Of a stretch of DNA of 64,000 nucleotides, positions 55,041 to 63,704 are shown piece by piece (position 1 is the stretch's first letter; the number at the start of each line of letters is the position of its first letter). The stretch comes from JAPLFM01 sp964650885 (lineage in GTDB: Bacteria; Bacteroidota; Ignavibacteria; Kapaibacteriales; UBA2268). The notes beneath the pieces were generated by a model, which saw only the letters and a program-made list of their open reading frames with translations, was not told where the DNA came from and did no database searches. Where the stretch lies: the NCBI GenBank assembly GCA_964650885.1, contig CAZYXG010000001.1, positions 186,001-250,000 of the forward strand, given 5' to 3'. The position numbers and the translations under genes are program-made.

Positions 55041-57908
55041 TTATGCTTCTACGTAGTCTTCAATTGGGTTACACGAACAAACTAAGTTTCTATCTCCAAA
55101 TGCATCGTTCACTCTCGATACTGTTGGCCAGAATTTAGTACGTTTAGTATGTTCCGATGGGAAAGCAGCTCTTGCTCTTGAGTAAGAGTGATTCCAATCG
55201 TCTGCAATCACAACTGATTGTGTATGAGGAGAATTTACAAGCAAGTTATCTTCTTTAGGTGCAATTCCTAATTCGATTTCTTTTATTTCAGCTCTAATTG
55301 ATTTCATTGCTTCAATAAATCTATCCAATTCATGCAATGGCTCAGATTCTGTTGGCTCTACCATTAATGTACCAGCTACTGGGAAAGAAACAGTTGGTGC
55401 GTGGAAACCGTAATCCATAAGTCGTTTAGCTATATCTGTTACTTCAATACCTGCTGTTTGCTTAAAGCCGTTCATATCGAAAATTAATTCGTGTGCTACA
55501 TAACCTTTTGAACCTGTATATAACACTTTGTAATCATTTTCCAACCCTCGTTTAATGTAGTTTGCATTAAGAATTGCCAATTCAGTTGCTTTTTTCAAAC
55601 CATCTGCACCTAACATTTTTATATATGCATAAGAGATTACTAGGATTGAAGCGGAACCCCAAGGTGCTGCAGATATGGCGGAAATAGATTTTTCTTTAGC
55701 CATTTGCACTACAGAGTGACCTGGCAAGAATGGTACTAAGTGGGAAGCTACACAGATTGGGCCAACACCAGGTCCACCTCCTCCGTGAGGAATACAGAAA
55801 GTTTTATGTAAGTTTAAGTGGCAAACATCAGCATTGATTAAACCAGGCGATGTCAAGCCAACTTGTGCGTTCATATTAGCACCGTCCATATAGACTTGAC
55901 CACCATTTGAGTGGATTAATTCATTAATTTCTAAAATATTCTCATCGAATAGTCCAAATGTAGATGGGTAAGTAACCATCAAAGCAGCAAGATTTTCTTT
56001 ATTTGCTTCTACTTTCGAATTAAAGTCAGCAAAATCAATAGTCCCATCTGTCATAGTTTTTACTACAACTACTTTCATTCCAGCCATAACAGCACTTGCT
56101 GGATTAGTTCCGTGTGCTGAAGCTGGGATAATACAAACATTGCGGTGAAAATCGCCTCTTGAGTGGTGGTAAGCACGAATAACCATTAGTCCTGCATACT
56201 CTCCTTGAGCTCCAGAATTTGGCTGCAATGAAACTCCTGAGAATCCAGTTATTTCAGCTAAGTCTTTTTCTAATTCTTCTATTAACTTAATATAACCAGT
56301 CGCTTGTTCTAATGGTGCGAATGGGTGAATATTGCCGAATTCAGGGAAAGTAACCGGAATCATTTCGGCTGTTGCGTTCAATTTCATTGTGCAAGAGCCA
56401 AGTGGAATCATAGATTGAGTTAAAGACAAGTCTTTATTTTCGAGAGTTTTCAAATAGCGAAGCATATCTGTTTCACTATTTACAGAGTTAAATATTTTGT
56501 GTGTTAAATATTCGGATTTACGAATTACTGAATCTGGAATTTTGCTTTCAGCAATTAATGAATCATCAATATAGACAACTTTTGCGTGGAAATCAGCAAA
56601 AATGCTTACTAATTCTTGTAAATCAGAAAACGAAGTCGATTCATTAATAGCCACATTTACTTGAGTGTCGTGGAAATAAAAGTTTACTTGCTTATGTTCT
56701 GCAATATTACGAAGTTTTTCTACATTTGCTAATGAATCTAATTCAAAGCGAACTGTATCGAAATAGTAGGTATTTAACTGAGTGAAGCCAAGTTTTGTTA
56801 CTTCGTTCTCCAATTTTTTTGCCATATTATGACTTCTTTCAGCAATTGCCTTTAAACCTTTTGGGCCATGGTAAACTGCATACATACTTGCCATTACAGC
56901 TAAAAGTACTTGTGCAGTACAAATATTAGAAGTAGCTCTTTCACGTTTGATGTGTTGCTCACGTGTTTGCAATGCCATACGCAAAGCTCTATTACCTTTT
57001 GAATCAATTGTGAAGCCAATCATTCTACCAGGTATATTACGTTTAAAAGCGTCTTTTGTAGCAAAATATGCAGCATGTGGTCCACCAAATCCCATTGGAA
57101 CACCGAATCGTTGAGTAGTTCCAACTGCAACGTCTGCTCCCATTTCTCCTGGAGATTTTAATAATGTTAAACTTAAAATATCGGAAGCAAGACAAGTGAA
57201 AATACCTTTTTCTTTGCAACGAGAAATCAAATCAGTGTAATCACTAATTTTACCATCTTTATTAGGATACTGCAGCATTACTCCAAGTACAGTTTCATCA
57301 AGTTCAAATGTTTTTGAACAAGCAACCACTATTTCTATGTTTAATGGAGTAGCTCTTGTTTTAATAATGTCAATAGTTTGAGGAAAACATTTTTCAGAAA
57401 CTAAGAACTTAGTCTGGCTTGGCTTACGCATTGAATAGAACAAGTGCATAGCTTCGGCAGCAGCCGTTCCTTCGTCTAAAAGTGAAGCATTTGCAATTTC
57501 CATTCCAGTCAAATCAATAACCATTGTTTGGTAGTTGATAAGTGCTTCCATTCTACCTTGAGAAATTTCCGCTTGATAGGGCGTATATTGAGTGTACCAA
57601 CCTGGGTTTTCCATAACGTTTCTAAGAATAACAGCAGGCGTGATAGTAGGATTATATCCCAAACCAATATATGATTTGTAAATTTTGTTTTGTGAAGCAA
57701 TTTCTTTGATTTTACTTAAAAACTCAAATTCTGAGATAGGTTCAGAAATATTGAGAGATTTGTCAGTTCTAATTTGTGCTGGGATTGTATTGTCAATAAG
57801 GTCATCGAGTGAATTTAAGTTCAACCCAGCTAACATTTGACTTACTTGTTCATCAGTAGGACCGATATGACGATTGATAAACCTGTCATAATGCGAGAAA
57901 TTATTCAT
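55041..57908 (-). CDS. gcvP: Glycine dehydrogenase (decarboxylating), GcvP
   Basis: The P protein of the glycine cleavage system, which decarboxylates glycine and passes the aminomethyl group to GcvH. This is the single-chain form (955 residues) with fused alpha and beta halves. The PLP-binding lysine is Lys702 in NLHKTFCIPHGGGGPG. The N-terminus RFINRHIGPTDEQ is the family standard. GcvT and GcvH genes are not in the window. I see no glycine riboswitch in the 167-bp gap upstream. Confidence 0.96.
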   Translation of the reverse strand: MNNFSHYDRFINRHIGPTDEQVSQMLAGLNLNSLDDLIDNTIPAQIRTDKSLNISEPISEFEFLSKIKEIASQNKIYKSYIGLGYNPTITPAVILRNVMENPGWYTQYTPYQAEISQGRMEALINYQTMVIDLTGMEIANASLLDEGTAAAEAMHLFYSMRKPSQTKFLVSEKCFPQTIDIIKTRATPLNIEIVVACSKTFELDETVLGVMLQYPNKDGKISDYTDLISRCKEKGIFTCLASDILSLTLLKSPGEMGADVAVGTTQRFGVPMGFGGPHAAYFATKDAFKRNIPGRMIGFTIDSKGNRALRMALQTREQHIKRERATSNICTAQVLLAVMASMYAVYHGPKGLKAIAERSHNMAKKLENEVTKLGFTQLNTYYFDTVRFELDSLANVEKLRNIAEHKQVNFYFHDTQVNVAINESTSFSDLQELVSIFADFHAKVVYIDDSLIAESKIPDSVIRKSEYLTHKIFNSVNSETDMLRYLKTLENKDLSLTQSMIPLGSCTMKLNATAEMIPVTFPEFGNIHPFAPLEQATGYIKLIEELEKDLAEITGFSGVSLQPNSGAQGEYAGLMVIRAYHHSRGDFHRNVCIIPASAHGTNPASAVMAGMKVVVVKTMTDGTIDFADFNSKVEANKENLAALMVTYPSTFGLFDENILEINELIHSNGGQVYMDGANMNAQVGLTSPGLINADVCHLNLHKTFCIPHGGGGPGVGPICVASHLVPFLPGHSVVQMAKEKSISAISAAPWGSASILVISYAYIKMLGADGLKKATELAILNANYIKRGLENDYKVLYTGSKGYVAHELIFDMNGFKQTAGIEVTDIAKRLMDYGFHAPTVSFPVAGTLMVEPTESEPLHELDRFIEAMKSIRAEIKEIELGIAPKEDNLLVNSPHTQSVVIADDWNHSYSRARAAFPSEHTKRTKFWPTVSRVNDAFGDRNLVCSCNPIEDYVEA

Positions 57909-58032
57909 CTTTTTGTGTAATTATTGAGTTTTGAAAATTATTATACTTATAGACTACTAAATTATCAATAAATTGAGTGATTTCAAAGTTTGTATGTGTG
58001 GAGAAGTGATGATTTTGGAAAAGGTAGAGATG

Positions 58033-58071
58033 TTGTTACAAAACTTAATCAAAAATTAAGTTTTGTAACAA
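58033..58071. repeat. Perfect 17-bp inverted repeat
   Basis: TTGTTACAAAACTTAAT and its exact reverse complement are separated by five bases (CAAAA). It sits between gcvP and the pseudogene 3' end. A short T run follows on the plus strand but not on the minus strand, from which the pseudogene would be read, so it does not fit as that gene's terminator. Confidence 0.75.
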
Positions 58072-58075
58072 TTTT

Positions 58076-59482
58076 TCATTTCAAAAGAACTACATTATTA
58101 TTTGTAAACTTACCATTAGGAGTTTTCATTCTTAAGAAATAAGTTCCATTTGCAATATTAGTAATATCAATTTCTTGAACATTATCATTTTTGTACTTAT
58201 CCAAAGTTGCATTAAAATCTACTTTTTTAATTAAATTGCCTAACAAATCATTCAAGTAAAATCTAAAGATACCTTTTTCTTCTGTGTTTAGATAAATTGA
58301 AATTTTATCTGAAAATATTTTATATTCAAAAGATGTAATTACAAAAAAGTAAACTTGTCTTATATTTTCAGCACACATAGTTAGTTTTATTAAGCTTGGA
58401 TCGTTATAAATTAAATTATAATTACTTGTATCATCAATAGCTTGAAATTCACTTATTAAGGTATCTGATAATTATGAAGTTAAACAAATATTAAAAGAAT
58501 AGTCAATATTTAATTGCAATTTATATGAAGGGAACTTAATTGTAAGGATCATTAAAGAATCATTTGAAATTACTGAGTACTGTTCTGAAACTGAAACAAT
58601 CTTAAACAATTTTTTAGGAATGCTAAATTTTACAAACAAAGTATCTGGCAGAACTAAGCTATCACATTTTGCTAATAATGTACCATCAATACAAAATTTA
58701 TCACTGACTGGAATGATTGTATCAGATAGTGTAATGGACAAATATGGCTTACAAATATTTCTGGGATTTGGTATTGAATCTTGAAAGTAACTTTGCAAAA
58801 ATGTTGGGAAGTCAATATTGCAAGGGTTATTAAGTGAATTTGAGTTTTTTATAAAATTACAACTATTGCCAATTTTATTTGGTTGTTCAATAACACTTAA
58901 GGTTCTTTGGAATTCATTAACAATATAAATTTAAATGTTGTTATTATCTAAATTATGAACAGCTGCTAATTTCTCAGTTGCGGGGAAATACAAATTTTTA
59001 TTTTTAACAGTTATTTCACCATTGCCATTGTTCAAGTTCATATCAACTATAGAGTAATGTATGCCTGAAATAGGCTTATTCCAATTGCTAATATTATCTA
59101 AAACTGCACAAGGAGGGGAAGTAAAAATATAGAATAAATTTTTATATTTGGGATTTGGTATAATTAAAGCAGAATTTGAACTTGAATATCCCCCTAATAA
59201 TCCAAAAGAATTTGGCATTATGTTATTGTTCTTATCCCAAACCGTTACACCGTCAGTTTAAAAGAGTAAATTTCCAAATTCATCAGAAATGTAAGCAGAA
59301 CCTTCATAAGTATCTAAATTTGAACCTGTTAAATTAATTGGTTCACCATCGGATGTATTAAAGGTAATACCAGCACTATTTCCAAAATACCAATTATCAT
59401 TTTGATGGAAATTGATTTTTTGGGAGTAACTATTTGCTAATATTATTATTAATGAAATTATAGTAATAATTAATTTTTTCAT
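58076..59482 (-). pseudogene. Decayed T9SS-exported beta-propeller-like gene with three in-frame TAA codons
   Basis: A single reading frame runs without shift from an ATG at 59482 (signal peptide MKKLIITIISLIIIL) to a stop at 58076, but it is interrupted by in-frame TAA at 59258-59260, 58931-58933 and 58472-58474. The parts read NWYFGNSAGITFNTSDGE, TDGVTVWDKNNNIMPNSFGL, then LSVIEQPNKIGN and PTFLQSYFQDSIPNP, all hallmarks of a secreted family whose intact members carry about 200 further residues between VHNLDNNN and NEFQRTL. That block is missing, so there is an internal deletion as well. The end (about 58076-58260) is a type A sorting tail. The first stop falls where the family has LLFYTDG. 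Confidence 0.8.
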
Positions 59483-59601
59483 ATGAGTTTTTTCAATTTG
59501 TAAAACAAGGTTAAATTCGTTATTACTTAGATTTGATAAGGTTAATTTCTTGCAATTTATGAAAAATAAATTAAATAAAAAAAATGATAGGATTATATTC
59601 T

Positions 59602-59635
59602 AAAAAAAAAACTCCACTTTCTTTCAAAAGTGGAG
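59602..59635 (-). terminator. Intrinsic terminator of gdhA
   Basis: On the minus strand CTCCACTTT and AAAGTGGAG pair over 9 bp around a 6-nt loop; nine to ten T follow. It lies 30 nt after the gdhA stop. Confidence 0.88.
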
Positions 59636-59665
59636 CTTTTCTATTTTTAAAAATATTTAGTTGAA

Positions 59666-60952
59666 TTAAACCCAGCCACGCAATTTACAAGCTTCTGCTA
59701 CACGTTGAATTGAAATCAAGTAAGCAGCATCTCTCATATAAACTCCTTTTGAGCGAGCCATATTAGAAACAGCTGTGTAAGCATCTGTCATTTTTTTGTC
59801 TAATTTATCAAAAACTTCGTCTCTATCCCAATAGTAGTTCATGTTGTTTTGTACTTGTTCAAAATAAGAGCAAGTTACTCCACCAGCGTTCGCCAAAAAG
59901 TCTGGAATCATCCATATATTTTTGCTTTTAATTACTTCGTCAGCTTCTGGAGTTGTAGGTCCATTCGCACCTTCTGCTATAATTTTAACTGTGTCTTTAA
60001 TCATTCCTACTGTGTCTGAATTAACTTGATTTTCAAGAGCTGCTGGAATCAAGATGTCAACTTCTTGGCTAATCCAAGCATTGCCATCTAAAATTTCATA
60101 GCCCATATCTTTTGCTTTAGGTACGTTGATTTCGCCAAATTTATTTGTGATAGAAAGCAATTCATCTAAATTAATACCATTAGCTTTTTTATAAGTGTAT
60201 GCTTTTTGCTCACCGTGGTTCCAGCAAGAAACAGCTATAACTTTACCACCGTATTGTTGGTATTTATCAATTGCATAGCGAGCAACATTTCCAAAACCTT
60301 GCACTGAAGCAGTAGTCTTGAATGTTTCCAAGCCAAGTTCTTTCAATGCTTCTCTAATAGTGTAAACAACTCCATAGCCAGTTGCTTCAGTTCTACCAAG
60401 TGAACCGCCGTGTCCAGCTGGTTTGCCAGTAATAAAACCAGGGTATTTCCCACCAGTAATTTTTTCATATTCATCTAACATCCAAAGCATGTGCTGACCT
60501 GTAGTCAAAACATCTGGAGCTGGAACATCTTGCAATGGTCCAACATTTTTAACTACTTGTCTAACCCAACCACGGCAGATTGCTTCTTGCTCTCTCATTG
60601 ATAGGTTATGTGGATCGCATATAACGCCACCTTTACCACCACCGAGAGGAATATCTACTACTGCTGTTTTCCAAGTCATCCACATTGCCAAAGCACGAAC
60701 AGTATCTACTGTTTCTTGTGGGTGGAAACGGATTCCGCCTTTAGATGGTCCACGAGCATCGTTATGCTGCACTCTGAACCCACGAAATACTTTATATGAA
60801 CCGTCGTCCATTCTAACAGGAATATTGAAAGAGAATTCTCTATCTGGATTTCTTAATAAATCACAAGTTGCCTCGTCCAAACCTAGATTAGCGGCAATTG
60901 CATCAAACTGTTGTTGAGCCATTTTAAACGGATTGAATGATCCCGAAGACAT
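59666..60952 (-). CDS. gdhA: Glutamate dehydrogenase (Glu/Leu/Phe/Val dehydrogenase family)
   Basis: Reversible oxidative deamination of glutamate to 2-oxoglutarate. The N-terminal domain has GPSKGGIRFHP and PLGGGKGGV, which hold the catalytic and substrate-binding lysines; the Rossmann domain begins VQGFGNVARYA. 428 residues, hexameric-type length. AGAGG lies about 10 nt upstream of the ATG. Coenzyme preference is not evident by eye. Confidence 0.94.
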   Translation of the reverse strand: MSSGSFNPFKMAQQQFDAIAANLGLDEATCDLLRNPDREFSFNIPVRMDDGSYKVFRGFRVQHNDARGPSKGGIRFHPQETVDTVRALAMWMTWKTAVVDIPLGGGKGGVICDPHNLSMREQEAICRGWVRQVVKNVGPLQDVPAPDVLTTGQHMLWMLDEYEKITGGKYPGFITGKPAGHGGSLGRTEATGYGVVYTIREALKELGLETFKTTASVQGFGNVARYAIDKYQQYGGKVIAVSCWNHGEQKAYTYKKANGINLDELLSITNKFGEINVPKAKDMGYEILDGNAWISQEVDILIPAALENQVNSDTVGMIKDTVKIIAEGANGPTTPEADEVIKSKNIWMIPDFLANAGGVTCSYFEQVQNNMNYYWDRDEVFDKLDKKMTDAYTAVSNMARSKGVYMRDAAYLISIQRVAEACKLRGWV

Positions 60953-61031
60953 ATTTACAACCTCTGTATGAAAAAAAATGTAAATTTTGAATATGTTTAA
61001 AATGTAAATTACTAAATTGCTTTAACTTTTA

Positions 61032-61865
61032 GTGTACAAAATTACTTTAATATTGAAATTTTACTTCAAAAATATAATTATTTTGCTTTCCTGCTTAGGT
61101 TTTGCTAATGCTCAGAACGATTTGCAAGTATCTCAGAACGAAACGGAAAACTTAAAACCTATCTATGAATATGGTTTTATGGGCTTTTCTAACTTGGGTA
61201 TATTCAATACCGATATAAAAGGTGCGAAAGGATTTGAGAATTGCTGTACAGGATTCAACACTGGTTTTGGCTTGGGCTTAACTTTAGGTCTTACTTATAA
61301 ATACTATTTTACTGATTTCATTGCTTTTAATGCTAAAATTGGATATTTGAATCAGAATGCTACTTTCTATACTTCTGAATTCAAACCAATCTCTCTTATT
61401 GTCAATAATGTAGAGAAATTCCAAGATGCTGAAATTGAACATAGCTTGAAACTTGACTTTAATAGAGTTATAGTCTCACCTGGCATATCTTTAAAAGTTT
61501 GGAAAGTGGCGAATTTGAATTTCAATTATTTAATGAATGTTTCTGTGGCAACTGGTTTCCATCAAGAAGAGCGGCTAATTGTTCCAAATCAAGGAAATTT
61601 TGAGAATAATTCAAGAATTAGAAATACATTCAGTGGTTCATTCAAATCAAACACTTTAATTCACTATTTAGCTATTGGGATTAACAAAGCCATACCTCTC
61701 AATACAAATGGCTCACTTATCCTTTCTCCAGAGGTGAATCTAATTATTGGAATGAACAACCAAGTTGATTATGGTGTGCTGAAAAATAATTTCTTCTCTT
61801 TCGGTTTCATTCTTGCTTTCCGCAAATTCGATGATAGAATTGAAAATCCGCTTGAACCAAAATAA
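61032..61865 (+). CDS. Outer-membrane barrel protein with vicinal CC motif
   Basis: A 277-residue predicted barrel starting from a GTG, with a signal peptide ending at FANAQ. A CC pair is followed by TGFNTGFGLGLTLGLTYKYY, then strands and a conserved RIRNTFSGSFKS. It is a paralogue of the protein at 51544-52299 (same order: CC, then RIRN-x-[YF]-SG, then LSP). Likely outer membrane. No enzymatic motif. Confidence 0.7.
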   Translation: MYKITLILKFYFKNIIILLSCLGFANAQNDLQVSQNETENLKPIYEYGFMGFSNLGIFNTDIKGAKGFENCCTGFNTGFGLGLTLGLTYKYYFTDFIAFNAKIGYLNQNATFYTSEFKPISLIVNNVEKFQDAEIEHSLKLDFNRVIVSPGISLKVWKVANLNFNYLMNVSVATGFHQEERLIVPNQGNFENNSRIRNTFSGSFKSNTLIHYLAIGINKAIPLNTNGSLILSPEVNLIIGMNNQVDYGVLKNNFFSFGFILAFRKFDDRIENPLEPK

Positions 61866-61896
61866 AAAAGCCACCTTAGTTCTCCCAAAGTGGCTT
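61864..61896 (-). terminator. Terminator of the second tonB gene
   Basis: On the minus strand AAGCCAC and GTGGCTT pair over 7 bp around a 15-nt loop and are followed by six T. It ends the tonB transcript and faces the barrel gene. Confidence 0.7.
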
Positions 61897-61915
61897 ATTA
61901 CTCAATTTCTTCTGC

Positions 61916-62695
61916 TTACTTCAATCTAAATTTAATTGGTACTGTTAGCCAATATGCCACAGGTGCTTGATTTTGAAATGCTGGTTTATAGCCAGTAAAT
62001 TCCATTACTGATCTGATAGCTTCATTATTGAACACTACATTTGAAGTAGATAATATTTTTGTGTTAGCTGGTTTGCCATCAGCACCAATCAGCACTTGAA
62101 CAACTACATTACCTTCTAATCCAGTTTTTAAGGCAGCTAATGGATAAATAATAGTTTTTTGCAAACCTGCATAATCAATAGTAGCTTCTTTTTCAACATC
62201 CACAAAGGTATCTTCTGGCATTCCTGTAGATTCTACTACCCCATTCATATTGACTTTGCTTGGGTAATCATCTAACTTAACTTTTCCTAAATCTAATTTA
62301 TCAGAACTGCCTTTTGTTGCACTAACAAAACCCATTTCTTTAAGGTCTGCAAAATCATTTGTAGGCAAATCAGAAGAAACTGGAACTATTATCCCTGCAG
62401 TTGCTAATGTGCCAATAGTTTGTTGTATTGAGCTAGCTGGTTCAATTTGAACTGGGATTTTTACAATTTCTGGAATAATTGGATCTGATAATATAATTGG
62501 TCCATTCCCAATTCCTTTTGTTGTTGTGGGAATAACTTGAATTATTTCGTTGATTTTATAGATGCCGAAGAAGGCAAGCATAACTAATAGAGAAACAAAC
62601 ATACCAGTTCTAGTTGAACTAATTATTTGTTGTTTAAGCTCTTTGGCTCCGTATTGGGAATTTTGAGCTGCTAAGAAAGAAAATAATGCATTCAT
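61916..62695 (-). CDS. tonB: TonB family protein 2, proline-poor linker
   Basis: The open frame reaches 62728, but AGAGGT lies 8 nt before the ATG at 62695, which I use (MNALFSFLAAQ, 259 residues). A membrane helix (about 30-48) precedes a periplasmic linker and a C-terminal TonB domain (about 165-259, GNVVVQVLIGADGKPANT). It is a clear paralogue of the upstream tonB: QNSQYGAKELKQQI against QRSEYGAFEIKKFI, KINEIIQ against KINEAIE, and near-identical ends. The linker has few prolines, unlike its neighbour, so it may not span the periplasm in the same manner. Confidence 0.85.
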   Translation of the reverse strand: MNALFSFLAAQNSQYGAKELKQQIISSTRTGMFVSLLVMLAFFGIYKINEIIQVIPTTTKGIGNGPIILSDPIIPEIVKIPVQIEPASSIQQTIGTLATAGIIVPVSSDLPTNDFADLKEMGFVSATKGSSDKLDLGKVKLDDYPSKVNMNGVVESTGMPEDTFVDVEKEATIDYAGLQKTIIYPLAALKTGLEGNVVVQVLIGADGKPANTKILSTSNVVFNNEAIRSVMEFTGYKPAFQNQAPVAYWLTVPIKFRLK

Positions 62696-62742
62696 TTTAT
62701 TACCTCTTTTGGTAAAAAGTATGGACAAATAAATTTAACAAA

Positions 62743-62787
62743 ACTAAAAGTAAGTCATTAAAACTTTTAGTTCAAATTGCTTGAACT
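62743..62787. repeat. Two adjoining inverted repeats in the tonB 2 leader
   Basis: ACTAAAAGT (62743-62751) is perfectly complementary to ACTTTTAGT (62763-62771). Overlapping this by three bases, AGTTCAA (62769-62775) pairs with TTGAACT (62781-62787). They lie 48-92 nt upstream of the tonB 2 start. They could be operators or alternative RNA hairpins. Confidence 0.5.
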
Positions 62788-62892
62788 AACTTATGTCATT
62801 TGCCTATTGGTGCTAATATTATTTCTTTTCTTTGAGCTTCACCTATTTGGTTGGTTGAGAAATTGAATTTGTTTTAAAATTTTTGCCACTTT

Positions 62893-62915
62893 GGGTAAAC
62901 TCAAAATGTTTACCC
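62893..62915. repeat. 8-bp inverted repeat after the first tonB gene
   Basis: GGGTAAAC and GTTTACCC flank seven bases. It lies 13 nt after the tonB 1 stop but has no T tract on the minus strand, so it may stabilise RNA or be a weak terminator. Confidence 0.45.
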
Positions 62916-62927
62916 ATTTTGATAAAA

Positions 62928-63704
62928 TTAGTTCAATCTAAATTTAATTGGAATTGACATCCAAGTTGCAACTGGTTGTTTATTTTGAATTGCAGGTTTG
63001 AAACCTTTAAATTCACTAATTGCTTTTACAGCGTTTTCGTTCAACATTTTATTATCTGTAGAAAGAATCCTAGTTTTTTTAGGTCTTCCATCAGCACCAA
63101 TCAATACTTGAACAACAACTGTACCTTGAATACCAGCTCTTTTAGCAAGTTCAGGATAATCTACTGATTTTTGTAATTCAGCATAATCAACAACTGCTTC
63201 TTTTTCTACAGCTATAAAGTCGTCAGGATCAAGTTCTTTTTCTTGAGTATTACCCACATTTACATCGCCACGTTTAGCATCTAAATCAATATTTCCCAAA
63301 TCTAAATTAGAAATGTCTATATCGCCTCTAGTAGCAAGAGCTTTACTCATTTCGTCAACGGAAGCGAAAATATCTTCAGTTACTTGACTATCCTCTACTG
63401 GATTTGGAGTACCTGCAATAACAGTCGTTCCCAGATCCTGAATCACTTCTTCCACTGGTGGAGGTGGTGCAGTATCATCTATTGGTGGAGGTGGAATATC
63501 AACAATTTGCATCTTAGCAGCTGACAAATCTTTTGCTTTTCTAGCTTCTTCAATAGCTTCATTAATTTTATAGCTACCAAACATTATCAAAAGCAAAAGA
63601 ACAGAAGCAATAAGTCCATATCTTGTAAATACAGTTATGAATTTTTTTATTTCAAACGCACCATATTCGGAACGCTGTGGAACTGGAACTATTATAGTAC
63701 TCAT
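62928..63704 (-). CDS. tonB: TonB family protein 1 with Pro-rich linker
   Basis: A 258-residue energy transducer. The membrane helix (about 30-48, GLIASVLLLLIMFGSYKI) is followed by a Pro-rich segment (IPPPPIDDTAPPPPVEE, about 71-87) and a C-terminal TonB domain (from about 165, GTVVVQVLIGADGRPKKT) ending IPIKFRLN. Its start overlaps the stop of the preceding gene (ATGA). The lack of exbB/exbD in view suggests they lie beyond the right edge. It would transmit proton-motive force to TonB receptors such as the one at 21663-24026. Confidence 0.92.
   Translation of the reverse strand: MSTIIVPVPQRSEYGAFEIKKFITVFTRYGLIASVLLLLIMFGSYKINEAIEEARKAKDLSAAKMQIVDIPPPPIDDTAPPPPVEEVIQDLGTTVIAGTPNPVEDSQVTEDIFASVDEMSKALATRGDIDISNLDLGNIDLDAKRGDVNVGNTQEKELDPDDFIAVEKEAVVDYAELQKSVDYPELAKRAGIQGTVVVQVLIGADGRPKKTRILSTDNKMLNENAVKAISEFKGFKPAIQNKQPVATWMSIPIKFRLN

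Noticed and set aside
58033..58071. The 17-bp palindrome as the pseudogene's terminator
   Set aside because: No T tract follows on the minus strand; kept as an unexplained repeat.
57909..58075. Glycine riboswitch upstream of gcvP
   Set aside because: The gap is AT-rich, lacks the conserved riboswitch core, and is too short for the tandem form.
58076..59482. TAA as a reassigned sense codon
   Set aside because: All other genes in the window end normally at TAA or TGA and contain no internal TAA, so reassignment is not credible.
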